Positions 1 through 10,618 are shown, counted from the stretch's first letter. The stretch is DNA of 64,000 bases from Phytophthora quininea (GCA_011947345.1 JAAVTG010000275.1:124001-188000); one strand, 5' to 3'. Numbers and translations are program-made. Notes: generated by a model from the letters alone, not told the origin.

Positions 1-1
1 C

Positions 2-151
2 AGCCGATGGTTCGTCAAGAAGGTGACCCCGGAAGAGGCTAAGGAGAAATCGAAGTTGGTTATCCAGGGTCGATTGCCAGCTGAGCTTGAAAGAGACCCG
101 ATTTACGGCGTGCTGAAAGGCTACGAGGCATTCTTTATCAAATGGAGCTGA
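2..151 (+). CDS. RxLR effector, 3' end only (5' end outside window)
   Basis: An open frame enters from the left edge and ends at TGA 149-151, giving about 49 residues. The segment runs WFVKKVTPEEAKEK, then LVIQG, then LERDPIYGVLKGYEAFF. The same pattern (W, PEEAK/EHAKEK, xQGxS/L, LExDxxYxVxxGY) closes the RxLR relics at 14808-15490 and 16497-17137, so this is the last WY/LWY-type helical unit of a related secreted effector. The RxLR-dEER region lies outside the window, so whether the gene is intact cannot be judged. Family assignment rests on paralog comparison. Confidence 0.6.
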   Translation, partial: SRWFVKKVTPEEAKEKSKLVIQGRLPAELERDPIYGVLKGYEAFFIKWS

Positions 152-445
152 CAGCACGGCGAGCAGTAAAAAGAGTCATTATTGCGCTGTACTAGCGTAT
201 GATACGACTCAGACGACATTTAGTCCCTTGTTCAAGAAAATAAAAGAGTTCCAGGTGCGCCATCAGAGATTGGTCGTCATGATGACGAAGAGAGCCGCAC
301 AATCACTGATGACTGAAGAGCTGCTGGTCCTGCCGAAGCGTTCTCCCCATCACAGCGATCAAAGTGCTTTCCTACGTACTGCATTCGTTTGCTTGCGCTT
401 TCACTTTCCAATTTGCCACGTCGACACTCCACCACCCTAGGAACG

Positions 446-1083
446 ATGACGCAGAAACACGTCCTTTACTGCTCTCGCTGGTCTCCGTTCTCACTGTCTG
501 CCACTCTCACGACATCTCCACGGCTTCTACTGACCAACATCGACAGCTACGTGGAAACGCTCAAGATGACGAGGAACGAGGTGCTTCGACGCTGTCGTCG
601 AAAGTTACCGCAACCATCCAGAAACTCAAGTACAAGACGTGGCTGACGACCAGAACCAATCCCGGAAAAGTCCTCACCCAACTCGAAAATACCGGAGTCG
701 AGATGACCGAGACGACGTTGATGACTTGGGTCAAGTACGTGGTGAAGTACCGGGCCAAGACAGGCGCCAGCGACGACTTGGTTGCAAACAAGAACCTGTT
801 CAACACGTTGGCCGAGAAGCTGCCGGAGGAGAAGTTGGCCACGTTCTTGGTGTCGATGCGGACGGACCCGAAACTCGAGAGTCTGTCGAAAGAGCTGCAA
901 AAGATTCAAAACGAGCGCTGGCTGGAAAATAACGTCAAGCCCGACCGTGTCAAGGCGATGCTGGGAGTGACCACCCAGGGCAAATCAGCAGCCGAACTTC
1001 GCCTGGACCCGGCCTACAACGTGTGGAAAGAGTACTATGGCATGCACACGGCTGTCGAATACGCGAAGTGGATGAATCAGTAG
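446..1083 (+). pseudogene. RxLR-dEER effector, frame broken in the signal peptide
   Basis: The body reads RQLRGNAQDDEER, a textbook RxLR-dEER host-targeting motif, followed by about 165 residues of WY-type helical effector domain ending at TAG 1081-1083. The natural start is ATG 446 (MTQKH), as in the paralog at 13762-14407, but between it and the VSVLTVCHSHD part of the leader one base is missing relative to that paralog. The leader and the effector body are therefore in different frames. The body frame extends upstream to about 364 without an ATG, so no complete secreted product can be read. It is either a young pseudogene or a sequence error; the body itself shows no other lesion. The nuclease-like fragment 1084-1462 lies tail-to-tail with it. 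Confidence 0.75.
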
Positions 1084-1462
1084 GCAACACGCGGAAACCC
1101 CCATCTTTCCGTCTCCGTTGGATCGACATTTTCACGTTGATACCATAACTTCACCAACACGGTCTGTTTGCTTTGGCTTCTGTCACAACTCGTCCCAACA
1201 TCTCTGGGAGGCGCTGCGTTCTGGGCCAGCCCCAGCAAGCGATGGGGGTCAAATGCCACAATGGTGGGGTTATCGACGTTGAGCGGGTCCCTGTTCGGAT
1301 CTTCATAATCGCCGTTGACGATGGAGTCCAAACGGTACTGGCGGACCTGAAAGCCTGGACTCACATGAACGCAGAGGACATACTCCACAAAGGGATATTG
1401 GCGTCACACGTCTGTTTTGTAATTCAAACTGGTGCCGTCGTCCACCTGGCCCCAAGTATTTT
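1084..1462 (-). pseudogene. PD-(D/E)XK-like family, copy a: C-terminal fragment
   Basis: Read on the minus strand, the fragment starts at NTWGQVDDGTSLNYKTDV, meets an in-frame TGA where relatives have the Trp of VWRQYPGV, and continues EYVLCVHVSPGF, YRLDSIVNGDYEDPNRDP and DPHRLLGL. This is the second half of the family defined by copies b and e. The N-terminal half with the Asp and Glu motifs is missing and the 5' flank is unrelated, so it is a truncated relic with a nonsense substitution. Confidence 0.6.
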
Positions 1463-1987
1463 AATCGTTGCACCTTGTGGAGTGCTTTGAGTATCTTTCT
1501 GCAAGCTCAGGAATAGGGAATTGCTGTCAACTAACTGCCTTTGGCCATGTTTTGCATAGTACAACAACAGCAATCCAAACACGCAAAACACTTTACTAGT
1601 TGCACGTCATCGCATCCGCGCACCCGCTTTCAGAATCGGCATCCTTCAATATTGACCGCAAACGTCCGTAAATATGCCAGGATTCCTATGGTGGTCGCAG
1701 CAAGTTGGCGCAGCCCGCAACTTAGCCCTCCAGATAAACCAGGCGATCGTCTCCGCCTGGTTCAGCAATCCTCGCTCTTTGGAAATCGTCTTCCAGCGAC
1801 ACAGTCATAACACCAGGCATCCGAGAATTGTTTTTCGTGCGGAAGTCGAAAAGAACGTATTGGAGACTCTCTCCGAGGCTTTCATATGCTCCGCTAGGCT
1901 GAAAAGGTGCTGGTTGGTCGGCAGTGTCTTCGTCATTTACGAGCAGTTCCCATCTTGTTTGTAGATCACTGCAATTGCTCACCTGCA

Positions 1988-2644
1988 ATGCACCAGGTGC
2001 TCTCTTATTTCTCATTAACTATCGTGCGGCAGCGCGATTCGGAACTTCGTTCTATGTTGCTGTTGCAGTACTTACGTACGAACTCATACATCCCAACGAT
2101 GGAACATCTTTCGGATCCGGTGTCCGATAGCCTGTCGGATGAGATGGCGGAACACGCTAGTGGAATTTTGGATGAGGTTGCTTCGGGCAAGTTTGTGAGC
2201 CAATTCGACGATGGAGGACAAACACCTCGAGGTCGTGCCCTGTTGTTATTGATGCAACGCGGCTTCCTGTGCGCAGAGCGCGCTGCGCAGCTTCGATTCG
2301 TATCAAGCATGCACATGAGCGTCTGGTTGTTTACGAACCGCACGGGTCCAGTCTTGGGAGCTTCCGACATTTCCGATCAAGACTTTGTGGACTGTTGCGT
2401 GAGACGGATGAATTTCCAGCGGGTACAAACCTTCGCCACAGTAATGAACACTCCTGCTGGTCAACAAAACCAGATTCTGCACGAGCTGTATAGAGCCACG
2501 GTGTTTTGTCTGCCTGCGGTCGTGCCAGTATTTCAAGAGTGGCGAACGTCGGACGGTGGGTCTGTGAAATTGCTGATTTCCAGTGGACGAAAGCTGTGCT
2601 ACTGGAAATACTCAAGAAGACTATCGTTAGAGCTAAAAGCATAA
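1988..2644 (+). CDS. Hypothetical protein, unrecognised
   Basis: An ATG-started frame of 218 codons (MHQVLSYFS...) ends at TAA 2642-2644. The same frame is open upstream to about 1907 but without ATG. The residues after about 35 look like ordinary globular protein: acidic DPVSDSLSDEMAEH, then LLLLMQRGFLC, then a Phe/Val-rich stretch with FVDCCVRRMNFQRVQTF. I recognise no catalytic motif, signal peptide or membrane segment. An overlapping plus-strand frame (1674-1964) and a minus-strand frame (1722-2015) are also open, so exon structure upstream is unresolved. It sits between a nuclease-like fragment and a long stretch without genes. Confidence 0.3.
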   Translation: MHQVLSYFSLTIVRQRDSELRSMLLLQYLRTNSYIPTMEHLSDPVSDSLSDEMAEHASGILDEVASGKFVSQFDDGGQTPRGRALLLLMQRGFLCAERAAQLRFVSSMHMSVWLFTNRTGPVLGASDISDQDFVDCCVRRMNFQRVQTFATVMNTPAGQQNQILHELYRATVFCLPAVVPVFQEWRTSDGGSVKLLISSGRKLCYWKYSRRLSLELKA

Positions 2645-3629
2645 CCTAAATAGACTCTTCTTCTCCCCCGCCGTCCAGACCCAAATGTTTCAACCGAAAA
2701 TGACTATCCAGACACTGCTTGTTGTGGTTTTACTGGAAGACGAATGAGTCTTGATAAGCTTGCGTTGTAGCAGGAAAAAGGAAGACTGAGCTATATGAAA
2801 GTGCCCTGACGGCAAGTAGGCACGAGACGCTGCAGCGTCTGTGCGAAGGAAGTGAAACCTATGAAACCTAAAGCAGTGAAACCTATGGGAATGAAACCTA
2901 AAACTGCTGGAGTTGGGAGTTGTTGCCTTTTGAGGGATGCTATCCATCACACTGCTTGCAGACCATCCACTTGCAGGACTTGCGCTTAGAGGTGAACACG
3001 TTGAACTTGTGGCGGTAGACTTTTTATCGGGTCACCGAGGGGTCTGGTCTCGGATCGGATCATGCTGTCTTGCATCCGTAAAACTAAGGCCAGCCCACGA
3101 GTTTGTTTGCTCTGAGCATTCCGATCAAGTTTGCGGCACGTCCTCAATGCAATACTTGCATCCCGATGAATTTCCTTTGAAAAATATGCTGGATAGAGAA
3201 CCAAACGTGTCCTAAGATACGCATGAGCCAAAATATGTGGCTGGTGCGTTTCTGGAGATCACCATGCCCTAGATTTGAACCGATGGGGCGATTCCGTCGT
3301 CCTCCCATGCGAGGTGTGATGCATTTCTCGTCAGATGCTGCACTTGCACGGCCAAAATCGCGGCGTTCTGCTTAGTTTATTGCCGTTTCTGATGTGTGAC
3401 CCGATAAAAAGCTTCCCTTGTGACCGCATCGCTGCAAACTGTTGTTTTGATTCCGAAATACAACTGTAACCATCGTGACATTCAGCTTGATTTCTTCCGC
3501 CGGCACTCATAGCATCGCTTTGCAGAGATAATCGACGCAATACTGAAAGTCGTGACACCTACTGGCCACGACCACGCATGCTGTAGCTAGCACCTTGATT
3601 TATTGGGTATCTTCTAGTCAACTAGCATT
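2645..3629. other. Intergenic, no supported gene
   Basis: Only short overlapping frames without recognisable motifs are present. Around 2852-2900 the decamer GTGAAACCTA / ATGAAACCTA recurs four times with uneven spacing; nothing else stands out. Confidence 0.5.
2852..2900. repeat. Short imperfect direct repeat (RTGAAACCTA, four copies)
   Basis: Copies begin near 2852, 2861, 2876 and 2891. The unit is 10 bases, two copies are directly adjacent, and the spacing of the others is irregular. No functional meaning is inferred. Confidence 0.6.
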
Positions 3630-3632
3630 AGT

Positions 3633-4194
3633 TGGCTTCATGTAGACGGTAGAGCCAACAAAAGTTACCGCCAAGATCCGCTGGCCGAGACGACAAAGCA
3701 CCGTGTGATTCTGTATGCGACCGAGATTGACTACTGGGGCCACTTCGTCGTCCACCACAGCGCAAGCAAAACCTTCCAAGTTGTCGACTCCATATCGGAA
3801 TACTACTTAGACGACAGCGTCGATAGCGTCGACAGCTATGACGACTCTAGAGAGGAAAGGCAGGATATCCCGCTGGTGTTTACTGTTCTCATCGCTGGAG
3901 GACTTCTCCTCTGCGCCGTCGCCGCATGCTGTCAATAAAAACCGGAAGAAGCGGAGACTGGCGCGGCTCAGACGCCTCAAGCAGACCAAACAGACGTCGT
4001 ATTCCTGCAAGCAAGTCCCGAAGATGATCCAACCGATGTGGTCTTAGTGGTTGCTGCAGCGTCGGCGCAAACTACCTGCGGAATCAACGATAATTCGGAC
4101 AGGAAGCGAAGCATTTCAATATGGTCCAAGGCCTCTCGATCGTGCGTGATCTCCAGCTTGGTCTTTTGCTTTCCGACAGCGGCGTCAAGTTCTC
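3633..4194 (+). pseudogene. Relic of a single-pass membrane protein, family unknown
   Basis: One frame reads YATEIDYWGHFVVHHS, then an acidic Asp/Ser stretch (DDSVDSVDSYDDS), then a hydrophobic helix IPLVFTVLIAGGLLLCAVAACC typical of a membrane span. After a single TAA (3936-3938) the same frame continues for about 80 codons of acidic, Ala/Gln-rich sequence. No ATG is found upstream in this frame. This looks like the juxtamembrane, membrane and cytosolic part of a type I protein whose 5' half is lost and which has gained a stop. I cannot name the family. Confidence 0.35.
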
Positions 4195-4492
4195 AAAGAT
4201 GATGTGTATAAAGAAAAACAATATATGCTGAAGAACACCGGCCCATAACAAGCAATTAGCCCACGACTTTTGAATCGAAGGCTTTGACGAAAGTTTCATC
4301 ATGAAACGAGTTGGAGCATTAAAGCTCCGGCTCTTCCCGCACCGGCTGCAAATAAAGTCGTCAACGACTCCGCTGCCTCGTTCGTGGTACGAACGGGTCG
4401 TCAGGATCACGACGTCGACGTTGGGGCAGTACTCGATCTCCCCGCTGCCCCAGCTTGCACAGCAGCATGCACTGCATCAGCAACGGCTTGTC

Positions 4493-5559
4493 CTACTGCT
4501 GCAGTAGCCGCAGCTTGCACTGCATCGGCCACAGCCTGCCTGACTCCTGCAGCAGTCCTCCTCCTGCCCCGGCTCCAATCGCAGCTACTGCAGCAGCTAC
4601 ACCTTGCTCCGCAGCAACCACAGCTGCAGCGTGCACTTCATCAGCCATTTGTCCCCCATCAACCGCTGCCTGCATTGCGTCAACTACAGTTTGCCCTGTT
4701 CTAACCGCAGCTTGAACATGCCCTGCCCCAGCTTCGGCAATCCTTGCTTGGCGGTGATTCAGGAAAGCAGGCCGAAGACGATCCACAAGGGGGAAGAGAT
4801 CAACTTCGACTGGGTCGTTGAAACCAGAGGGAAGATTTTGATTCCGGGAAGCCCCAGCAGACGGTGGGCGTCAAACCTCAACACCGTGTTTGTATATTGA
4901 GCGATGTCGACGGTGGTTCTATCCGGGTCTTCAAACTCGCCATCCACAACGGAGTCCAAGCGATATTGGCGGCTCCGGAAATCAGGAGTCACATGAACGC
5001 AGAGGACGTACTCCACACCGGGATACTGGCGCCACACGTCTGCCTTGTTATTCAAACCCCGTCTGCCATCCACTCGGCCCCACGTCTGCGAGATACCAAT
5101 CTCGATTTTCAAGGTGTGAAAGTCCCGGACATTCATCCCAGGAGGAAGCATCGCGCCAAGAACACCCTGTCGTGGGCCAAAGGCTGCATCGGGTTCCAGT
5201 TTTCCAAATTGAGCCGCAGCACCCAGGGCAGCGAGATTCGACACCGAGCAGCCTGTGTAGGAAGCAAGGTGAGTTCTCCCAGTGCCTGTTGCGACCCTGA
5301 TAGCAGCCTGAATGGCACCAGCAACGTCGCCGTGGAGAGTGCCTGGAACCTCGACGATGAAAATCGTGTCGTTACTCCACATCATGTGCATCGTCGACAA
5401 ATCTTGGTCTTCAGATTCCGCGTATTGTCCCCAGTCATTTCGTGATACAGGGGTCCACAGAGGCAACTCGTAAGGTGCGTCGTTCTCCAACGCAGTCCTA
5501 ACTTCATTCCAGTTGAGTTGTCGTACCGCCCTGTTGATTCTAGCAACCGCCATGTTCAT
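4493..5559 (-). pseudogene. PD-(D/E)XK-like family, copy b: nearly complete, one frame break
   Basis: Start is ATG 5559 or 5553 (MNMAVARINRAVRQL). The main frame gives about 265 residues to 4759. Conserved blocks in order: an N-terminal region with WSNDTIFIVEV in relatives and here; then PDAAFGPR (Asp), LKIEIGISQTW (Glu in E-x-G) and NKADVWRQYPGVEYVLCVHV (Lys). Asp...Glu-x-G...Lys followed by a hydrophobic strand is the layout of PD-(D/E)XK nuclease folds such as Uma2; this is my inference from motif order. After LLGLPGIKIFP the frame slips by one base; in the shifted frame the family's FNDPVEVDLFPLVDRLR and a 75-residue Ala/Gln-rich tail continue to TAG near 4493. No signal peptide is seen. 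Apart from that slip it is one of the two best copies. Confidence 0.6.
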
Positions 5560-5658
5560 TCCTGCGACGACAGCTTTGCTTTTTGGTCGGTGTCTATCAT
5601 TTATTTTCTCTCGACAAATATCCGAAGGAAACAATTCGTAAATTATGGCAGCAAAACA

Positions 5659-6473
5659 TTATCTTGCAACAAAGGAAACAAGACACACAGCAGCGATGAG
5701 CATGCAGTGCAGCGAGATCAGCGTCAAGAACACGTAAAACCACTTGATCGTGCGCTCGCCAACGCACTTGCCCGTCCAGGGACAGTGGTGGTCCAACTGC
5801 AATAAATAAACACTCAGCAGTCTCGCCACCAATTTCCAAACGCTCTAGCACGTACCTCTCTGACGCACACTCCGCAGTCCGTGCAATGCGACGCATTCAA
5901 CGGCCTTCTCACTTCGCATTGTGCTGCACCAAACAATAATAACATTAAAATGGAATAAGTAAATCATCATTTCATCAATCCAGAACGCACCGCAGATGAT
6001 GCCCGTCTCAATATCCCCTTGCACCGGCAAGTTTGCCACGTCCAAGTCTTCAAACACGACGCCAGGGTCGCTGCAGGCCACCATGGTGAAGGACACGGTG
6101 GTCAGCACGATGGACGCAATCAGCGCCACTTGTAACCCCAGCACCATGTCCTTCTTCCTGATTCCATCAACACGAACGTCAACAAGAGACCAAAATAAAT
6201 AAACACAGACACACAGATTGCGTATTCGTACGCAAAGAACAGGAACGCCGGCCCGATGGCCAAGCAGTAGGTGACCAGCATGCACGCCCAGTGCGGTCCG
6301 ACGTGGCACGTGGCGGGGAAGTAGCCGTAGCGAGGCGTCAGCGAGCACAGCACGCGCGTGCGGCCGTAGCGCGCGCAGCAGAGCGCTCTGCTGCTCGCGG
6401 CGGGGCTGTACTTGCCCGAGAGCTCCTGCTCGTCCAGCTGCACGTCGTCAGCGCGCATGGCATCCGCCGGCAT
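5659..6473 (-). CDS. DHHC-type protein S-acyltransferase (palmitoyltransferase), four exons
   Basis: Four exons with GT-AG introns restore one frame: 6473-6232, 6157-5991, 5923-5856, 5796-5659 (introns 74, 67 and 59 nt), giving 204 residues. In order: hydrophilic N terminus, TM1 near 57-75, TM2 near 83-105, the DPG motif SDPGVV, then the Cys-rich domain with AQCEVRRPLNASHCTDCGVC and DHHCPWTGKCVGERT (DHHC 161-164), then TM3 (WFYVFLTLISLHCMLIAAV). DHHC enzymes transfer palmitate from acyl-CoA to membrane-protein cysteines, with the DHHC Cys as acyl carrier, in endomembranes. The protein stops right after TM3 at VAR, so the usual TM4 and cytosolic tail are absent: either a further exon is missed or the 3' end is lost next to copy b of the nuclease-like family. 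It shares a 456-bp divergent promoter region with the dehydrogenase at 6930. Confidence 0.8.
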
Positions 6474-6874
6474 GACGACCTTCTTCTATAATGACACTGA
6501 ACTGCAGTATTGATGGGGTCATTTGGTGTGGTGTACAGAATTTGTGTGTGTGCTATCACCGCAATGAGTGCGCACGCCGACCCGCCCAATCAATGCGAGG
6601 AGGCGGGCTTCCCCATCGCCTGTGCACTCGGAAAAGAGACGCATTGTCGGGCCTTGCACACATCCGCTGCGTACTCAACTGCATCCTATCAGCAACATGA
6701 CTCCACGAGGACAAAAGTTGGCATTTTATCCAACAAGCATACATACCTGAATTTGTCACTATTTACTTCAACGCACACATCACCCCACCCACTTTTGTAA
6801 ATTATTTTCTTTATAATACAACATTTGGTATTATTAACCCGGCCAGCGCCCCCAAGCACCAAGCAGATCGTGCG

Positions 6875-6890
6875 GCTCATTTCCGCTTCG
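6875..6890 (+). promoter_or_regulatory. Oomycete initiator-like element upstream of DLD
   Basis: GCTCATTTCCGCTTCG matches the first nine positions of the oomycete core promoter consensus GCTCATTYYNCAWTTT and lies 40-55 bases before the ATG at 6930, the expected distance for a transcription start. Confidence 0.5.
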
Positions 6891-6929
6891 GCCCTCCACC
6901 CAGTAAGAAGCTCACTAGATCAGACCGGA

Positions 6930-8429
6930 ATGCTGCGTAACTTGACGTCGCTGTCGCGCCGCACCGTGGCCATGCGCTCGGCGGTGGCCCCCGTGTCCGC
7001 GCGCGCCTTCTCCTCGTCCTCGGACTATGACGTGGTGGTGATTGGCGGCGGCCCCGGCGGCTACGTGGCGGCCATCAAGGCGGCCCAGCTCGGCATGAAG
7101 ACGGCCTGCGTCGAGTCGCGCGGCTCGCTGGGCGGCACGTGCCTGAACGTGGGCTGCATCCCGTCCAAGGCGCTGCTGCACTCGACCCACCTACTGCACA
7201 CGGCCCAGCACGACTTCAAGAGCTACGGCATCGACGCCCCCAGCGTCACGCCCAACTTCCCGCAGATGATGAAGGCCAAGGAGAAGGCCGTCAAGACGCT
7301 GACTGGCGGCATCGAGTCGCTCTTTAAGAAGAACAAGGTCACGTACATCAAGGGCTTCGGCAAGGTCTCGGCCCAGGGCGAGGTCTCGGTCGCGCTCAAC
7401 GACAACAAGGGCAACGAGACGGTCAAGGCCAAGAACATCATCATCGCCACGGGCTCCGAGGTGACTCCGCTGCCTCCCGTGCCCGTGGACAACGAGGCCG
7501 GTAAGATCATTGACTCGACCGGCGCTTTGTCGCTTAAGCGCATCCCCGAGCACTTGGTGGTGGTCGGTGCCGGCGTCATCGGCCTGGAGCTCGGCTCCGT
7601 CTACAAGCGTCTTGGCGCCAAGGTGACGGTCGTCGAGTTCCAGGACGCTGCTTGCCCTGGCATGGACAAGGAGAGCGTCAAGGAGTTCACTAAGCTGCTG
7701 AAGAAGCAGGGCCTGGAATTTAAGTTTGGCACTAAGGTCACGGCCTCGGAGGTCAACGGCGACGTCGTTAAGCTTACCACGGAGCCCTCCAAGGGCGGCA
7801 ACGCCGAGACCCTCGAGTGCGACACGGTGCTAGTGGCCACGGGCCGTCGCGCCTACACTGCCGGCCTCGGTCTGGAGCAGATGGGCATCCAGACCGACAA
7901 GCTCGGCCGCATTGAGGTGGACGACGCCTTCCGCACGCAGGTGCCTGGCATCTTCGCCATTGGCGACGTCATTAAGGGCGCCATGCTCGCCCACAAGGCC
8001 GAGGAGGAAGGCATTGCTTGCGTTGAGAACATCGCCGGCAAGCACGGCCACGTCAACTACGGCGCCATCCCCGGTGTCATCTACACGTTCCCCGAGTTCG
8101 CCTCGGTGGGCAAGACCGAGGAGGAGCTTAAGGCTGAGGGAGTTGAATACAACGTCGGCAAGTTCCCTATGATGGCCAACAGCCGCGCGCGCACAGTGGC
8201 CGAGGCCGACGGCCTGGTCAAGGTGCTGGCCGACAAGAAGACGGACAAGCTGCTGGGCGTGCACATCATCGCCAGCAACGCCGGCGAGATGATCGCCGAG
8301 GGCGTGATCGGCATCGAGTACGGTGCTGCCAGCGAGGACCTGGCGCGCACGTGCCACGCCCACCCGACGCTGAGCGAGGCGTTCAAGGAGGCCTGTCTGG
8401 GCGCCTTCGACAAGCCCATCAACTTCTAA
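6930..8429 (+). CDS. DLD: Dihydrolipoyl dehydrogenase, mitochondrial (E3)
   Basis: An intron-free 499-residue frame from ATG 6930. It regenerates lipoamide in the pyruvate, 2-oxoglutarate and branched-chain dehydrogenase complexes and the glycine cleavage system, passing electrons through FAD to NAD+. Residues 1-30 are rich in Arg, Ser and Ala and lack acids, as in a mitochondrial presequence. Then come the FAD site VVVIGGGPGG (35-44), the redox disulfide GGTCLNVGCIPSK (Cys71, Cys76), the NAD site VVVGAGVIGLELG (about 209-221), the second FAD site with AIGDV (about 345-349), and the C-terminal interface dyad in HAHPTLSE (His478, Glu483). Length and motifs match the family fully. Third positions are strongly G/C, unlike the accessory genes around it. 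An initiator-like element lies just upstream and the DHHC gene diverges from the same interval. The frame remains open upstream without another ATG. Confidence 0.97.
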   Translation: MLRNLTSLSRRTVAMRSAVAPVSARAFSSSSDYDVVVIGGGPGGYVAAIKAAQLGMKTACVESRGSLGGTCLNVGCIPSKALLHSTHLLHTAQHDFKSYGIDAPSVTPNFPQMMKAKEKAVKTLTGGIESLFKKNKVTYIKGFGKVSAQGEVSVALNDNKGNETVKAKNIIIATGSEVTPLPPVPVDNEAGKIIDSTGALSLKRIPEHLVVVGAGVIGLELGSVYKRLGAKVTVVEFQDAACPGMDKESVKEFTKLLKKQGLEFKFGTKVTASEVNGDVVKLTTEPSKGGNAETLECDTVLVATGRRAYTAGLGLEQMGIQTDKLGRIEVDDAFRTQVPGIFAIGDVIKGAMLAHKAEEEGIACVENIAGKHGHVNYGAIPGVIYTFPEFASVGKTEEELKAEGVEYNVGKFPMMANSRARTVAEADGLVKVLADKKTDKLLGVHIIASNAGEMIAEGVIGIEYGAASEDLARTCHAHPTLSEAFKEACLGAFDKPINF

Positions 8430-8617
8430 GCTGACGGTCGACACAACTGCGTAGACGAACAGCAAGCGATGAAGCAGAGCACTAAGCAGTAGGCGCCAGG
8501 AAAGCGCGCAGCAATGTAGTGCTTATCGCGTATGCAGTGGTTATATACGTGGCTTCCATCGTATCGATTGTGTCTTCCGAGACTGGGACGAGCCGTGTTT
8601 GCTTTCATTGTCCGACG

Positions 8618-9574
8618 ATGCTTCGAATCAACGAAGCGATCGAGCGTCTTGACGGGGACGCCGTCCAGACTGCGCTGGTCAACGACGTCCCCTTCGTGCT
8701 TTGCCATGCGTCTCGAGATGGCTGGAACCTGTTCACGGAAGAGGAAGATCTACTTGTGCGTCCTTCGCAGACAACTTGGAGCAACGGCGCGATTTACATC
8801 GTCGAGATACTGAGCCCCGTTCACTGCACTGCTGTTGCACTGATTTCAGGTGCTATATGGGACGCAACGGGCACCAAGAGCGATCACCTTCTTGGCTATG
8901 GAGCTAGCCACGTCGAGCACCTTGACGCTGTTGGCGCTGCTGCAGCCACGTTCGGAAACCTGACGCCCGGCGCCAGCTATGGTTCGCCTTGTGACGCGAT
9001 GCGACCCGGGTGTCTACCAGAATTGGGGCGACGAGAACGATGGACGGGGCTTGAATTTCAAGACAGACGTGTGGCGCCAGTATCGCGGTGTGGAGTATGT
9101 CTTCTGCGTGCATCTAAGCTCGGATCTCGACGCGTTTGAGTATCGCTTGACTCCATCAGGAACGGTGTGTTTGAGAACCCGAGCAGGAACCCGATCGCCA
9201 TCGCTGACTCCACCGTGTTGACATTTGAAGCTCGCCGATTGCTGGGGCTTCCTCCAAAGGCAGATTTGCCACCAAGGTTTAACGATCCAGTCGAGTTCGA
9301 CCTTTTCCCCAGGGTGGATCGGATTCGGGCTGCCCGAATAGCTGGCCAAGTGAGTCATGCCGCTGACGATGCTGGGGACGCATCGGCTGCAGCAAGGCGA
9401 TCTGAGGATGCTGCAGTTCAAGATGGAAATCGAGAAGGGCAAGCTGGACAAACTGCAGTTGGATTAGCACAAGTTTCGGCTGTGGATGCTGTAGGCCAAG
9501 CTGCAACGACGGCATTTGTCGGGCAAGCTGGACAAGCGGTACCTGTAGTAGTGATCGGGGGCCCGGAGCGGTGA
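8618..9574 (+). pseudogene. PD-(D/E)XK-like family, copy c: deletion and frameshifts
   Basis: Begins at ATG 8618 (MLRINEAIERLDGDAVQTAL) and keeps the N-terminal half, including WSNGAIYIVEI. Around 8975-9020 the PDASFGP motif has become PGASYGS and the segment holding E-x-G is deleted. Homology resumes in another frame with QNWGDENDGRGLNFKTDVWRQ and GVEYVFCVHL. A further shift near 9160 leads to NPSRNPIAIADSTVLTF, ARRLLGLPPKADLPPRF and NDPVEFDLFPRVDRIR, then an Ala/Gly/Gln-rich tail to TGA 9572-9574. This copy shows what an in-frame family C terminus looks like. With the proposed Asp and Glu both gone it cannot be an active member. Confidence 0.65.
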
Positions 9575-9829
9575 TACAGGTAGCGAGGCCTGGAGCAGTG
9601 ATATCGGGGCAAGTAGTTGGAGGACTAACGGCACTTGCTCCAGACCAAGTAGCTGGTGCTGCTGGTGGAACCTCCGCTTCCCCGTTGGCTCAGCCTCCGC
9701 GATAATCGCCCCGGTCTCTACAACGGTCACTTCAGTCTCGCTAGGCACCGGGATCGCGGTGCCTACGGCGACGGCTCCGTCATCGACTATGACTACTCCC
9801 GTTGTCATCACCGCTGCTGGGAATAGTTA

Positions 9830-10618
9830 TGTTTTTGTGCGAGCTTGACTGTAGTGCAGCACCTCCACTATCTCGACGACGCTAGGTGGGCTTTCATTCT
9901 GCGAGCGAAGTGGTCCTGCAACAACTACATGAGGCGCCTCGGTCGACGCACGAACGGAGGTTGGTTGAGTCAGTATTGGCCCAGCCTGTGTGCTCGATAT
10001 TGCAAATAGTCCGAAGGCCATCCACAATGGAGAAAGAGGTCAAACTGCACTGGGTCATTGAATTCGACATCGTTTTCATCTCTGGGGAGCGCTGCATCGT
10101 CCGGCAGCCCCAGCAAGCAATGGGCGTCAAAAGCCACAATGGTGAGGCCCTCGATATTGACGGGGTCCCTGTTCGGATCTTCAAACGCGACGTTCACGAT
10201 CGAGTCCAAACGGTACTGGGGAACCTCAAAGTTCGGGCTCAAGTAGATGCAGAGGACGTAGCCCCATTCGATGAGGACTCGCGCTACCCACGTTGGGATG
10301 CGGGCCGAAGCTTGCATCGGGTTTCAGTGCTCCTAGCGCAGTAACAGCGGCACCCAGAGCCGCAGGATTATATACCTCGCAGTCTCCATGAGGCTGAAGG
10401 TGCCTGATGCCAGTGCCGGTTGCGTCCGTGATAGCATTTTTAATGTGACGACCCACAGTGCTGTGAACGGTGACTAGGGGCTCGACGATGAAAATCGTGT
10501 CGTTGCTCCACACCATGTACGTTGTCGACACAGCTTCGCTTTCCGACTCCACGAATCGTCCCCAGTCATCTTGAGACGGAGGGGGTCGCAGAGGCAGCAC
10601 GAAAGGGAGAAGTGCCAT
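9830..10618 (-). pseudogene. PD-(D/E)XK-like family, copy d: catalytic core deleted
   Basis: The frame from ATG 10618 starts inside the family N terminus (PFVLPLRPPPSQDDWGRF) and reaches PDASFGPHPNVGSASPHRMG. The segment with E-x-G and Lys is then missing. Homology resumes out of frame at GYVLCIYLSPNF, YRLDSIVNVAFEDPNRDP and DAHCLLGLPDDAALP, then NDPVQFDLF, followed by an unrelated-looking tail ending near 9830. It is thus truncated at the 5' end, internally deleted and frame-shifted. Confidence 0.6.

Noticed and set aside
228..440. 70-codon frame upstream of the first full RxLR copy
   Set aside because: Starts with TTG, covers the 5' flank of the effector gene and shows no signal peptide or motif.
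1722..2015. Minus-strand frame of 97 codons with plausible composition opposite the hypothetical gene at 1988
   Set aside because: No ATG-supported gene structure, no paralog in the window; could be a remnant but cannot be distinguished from the overlapping plus-strand frames.
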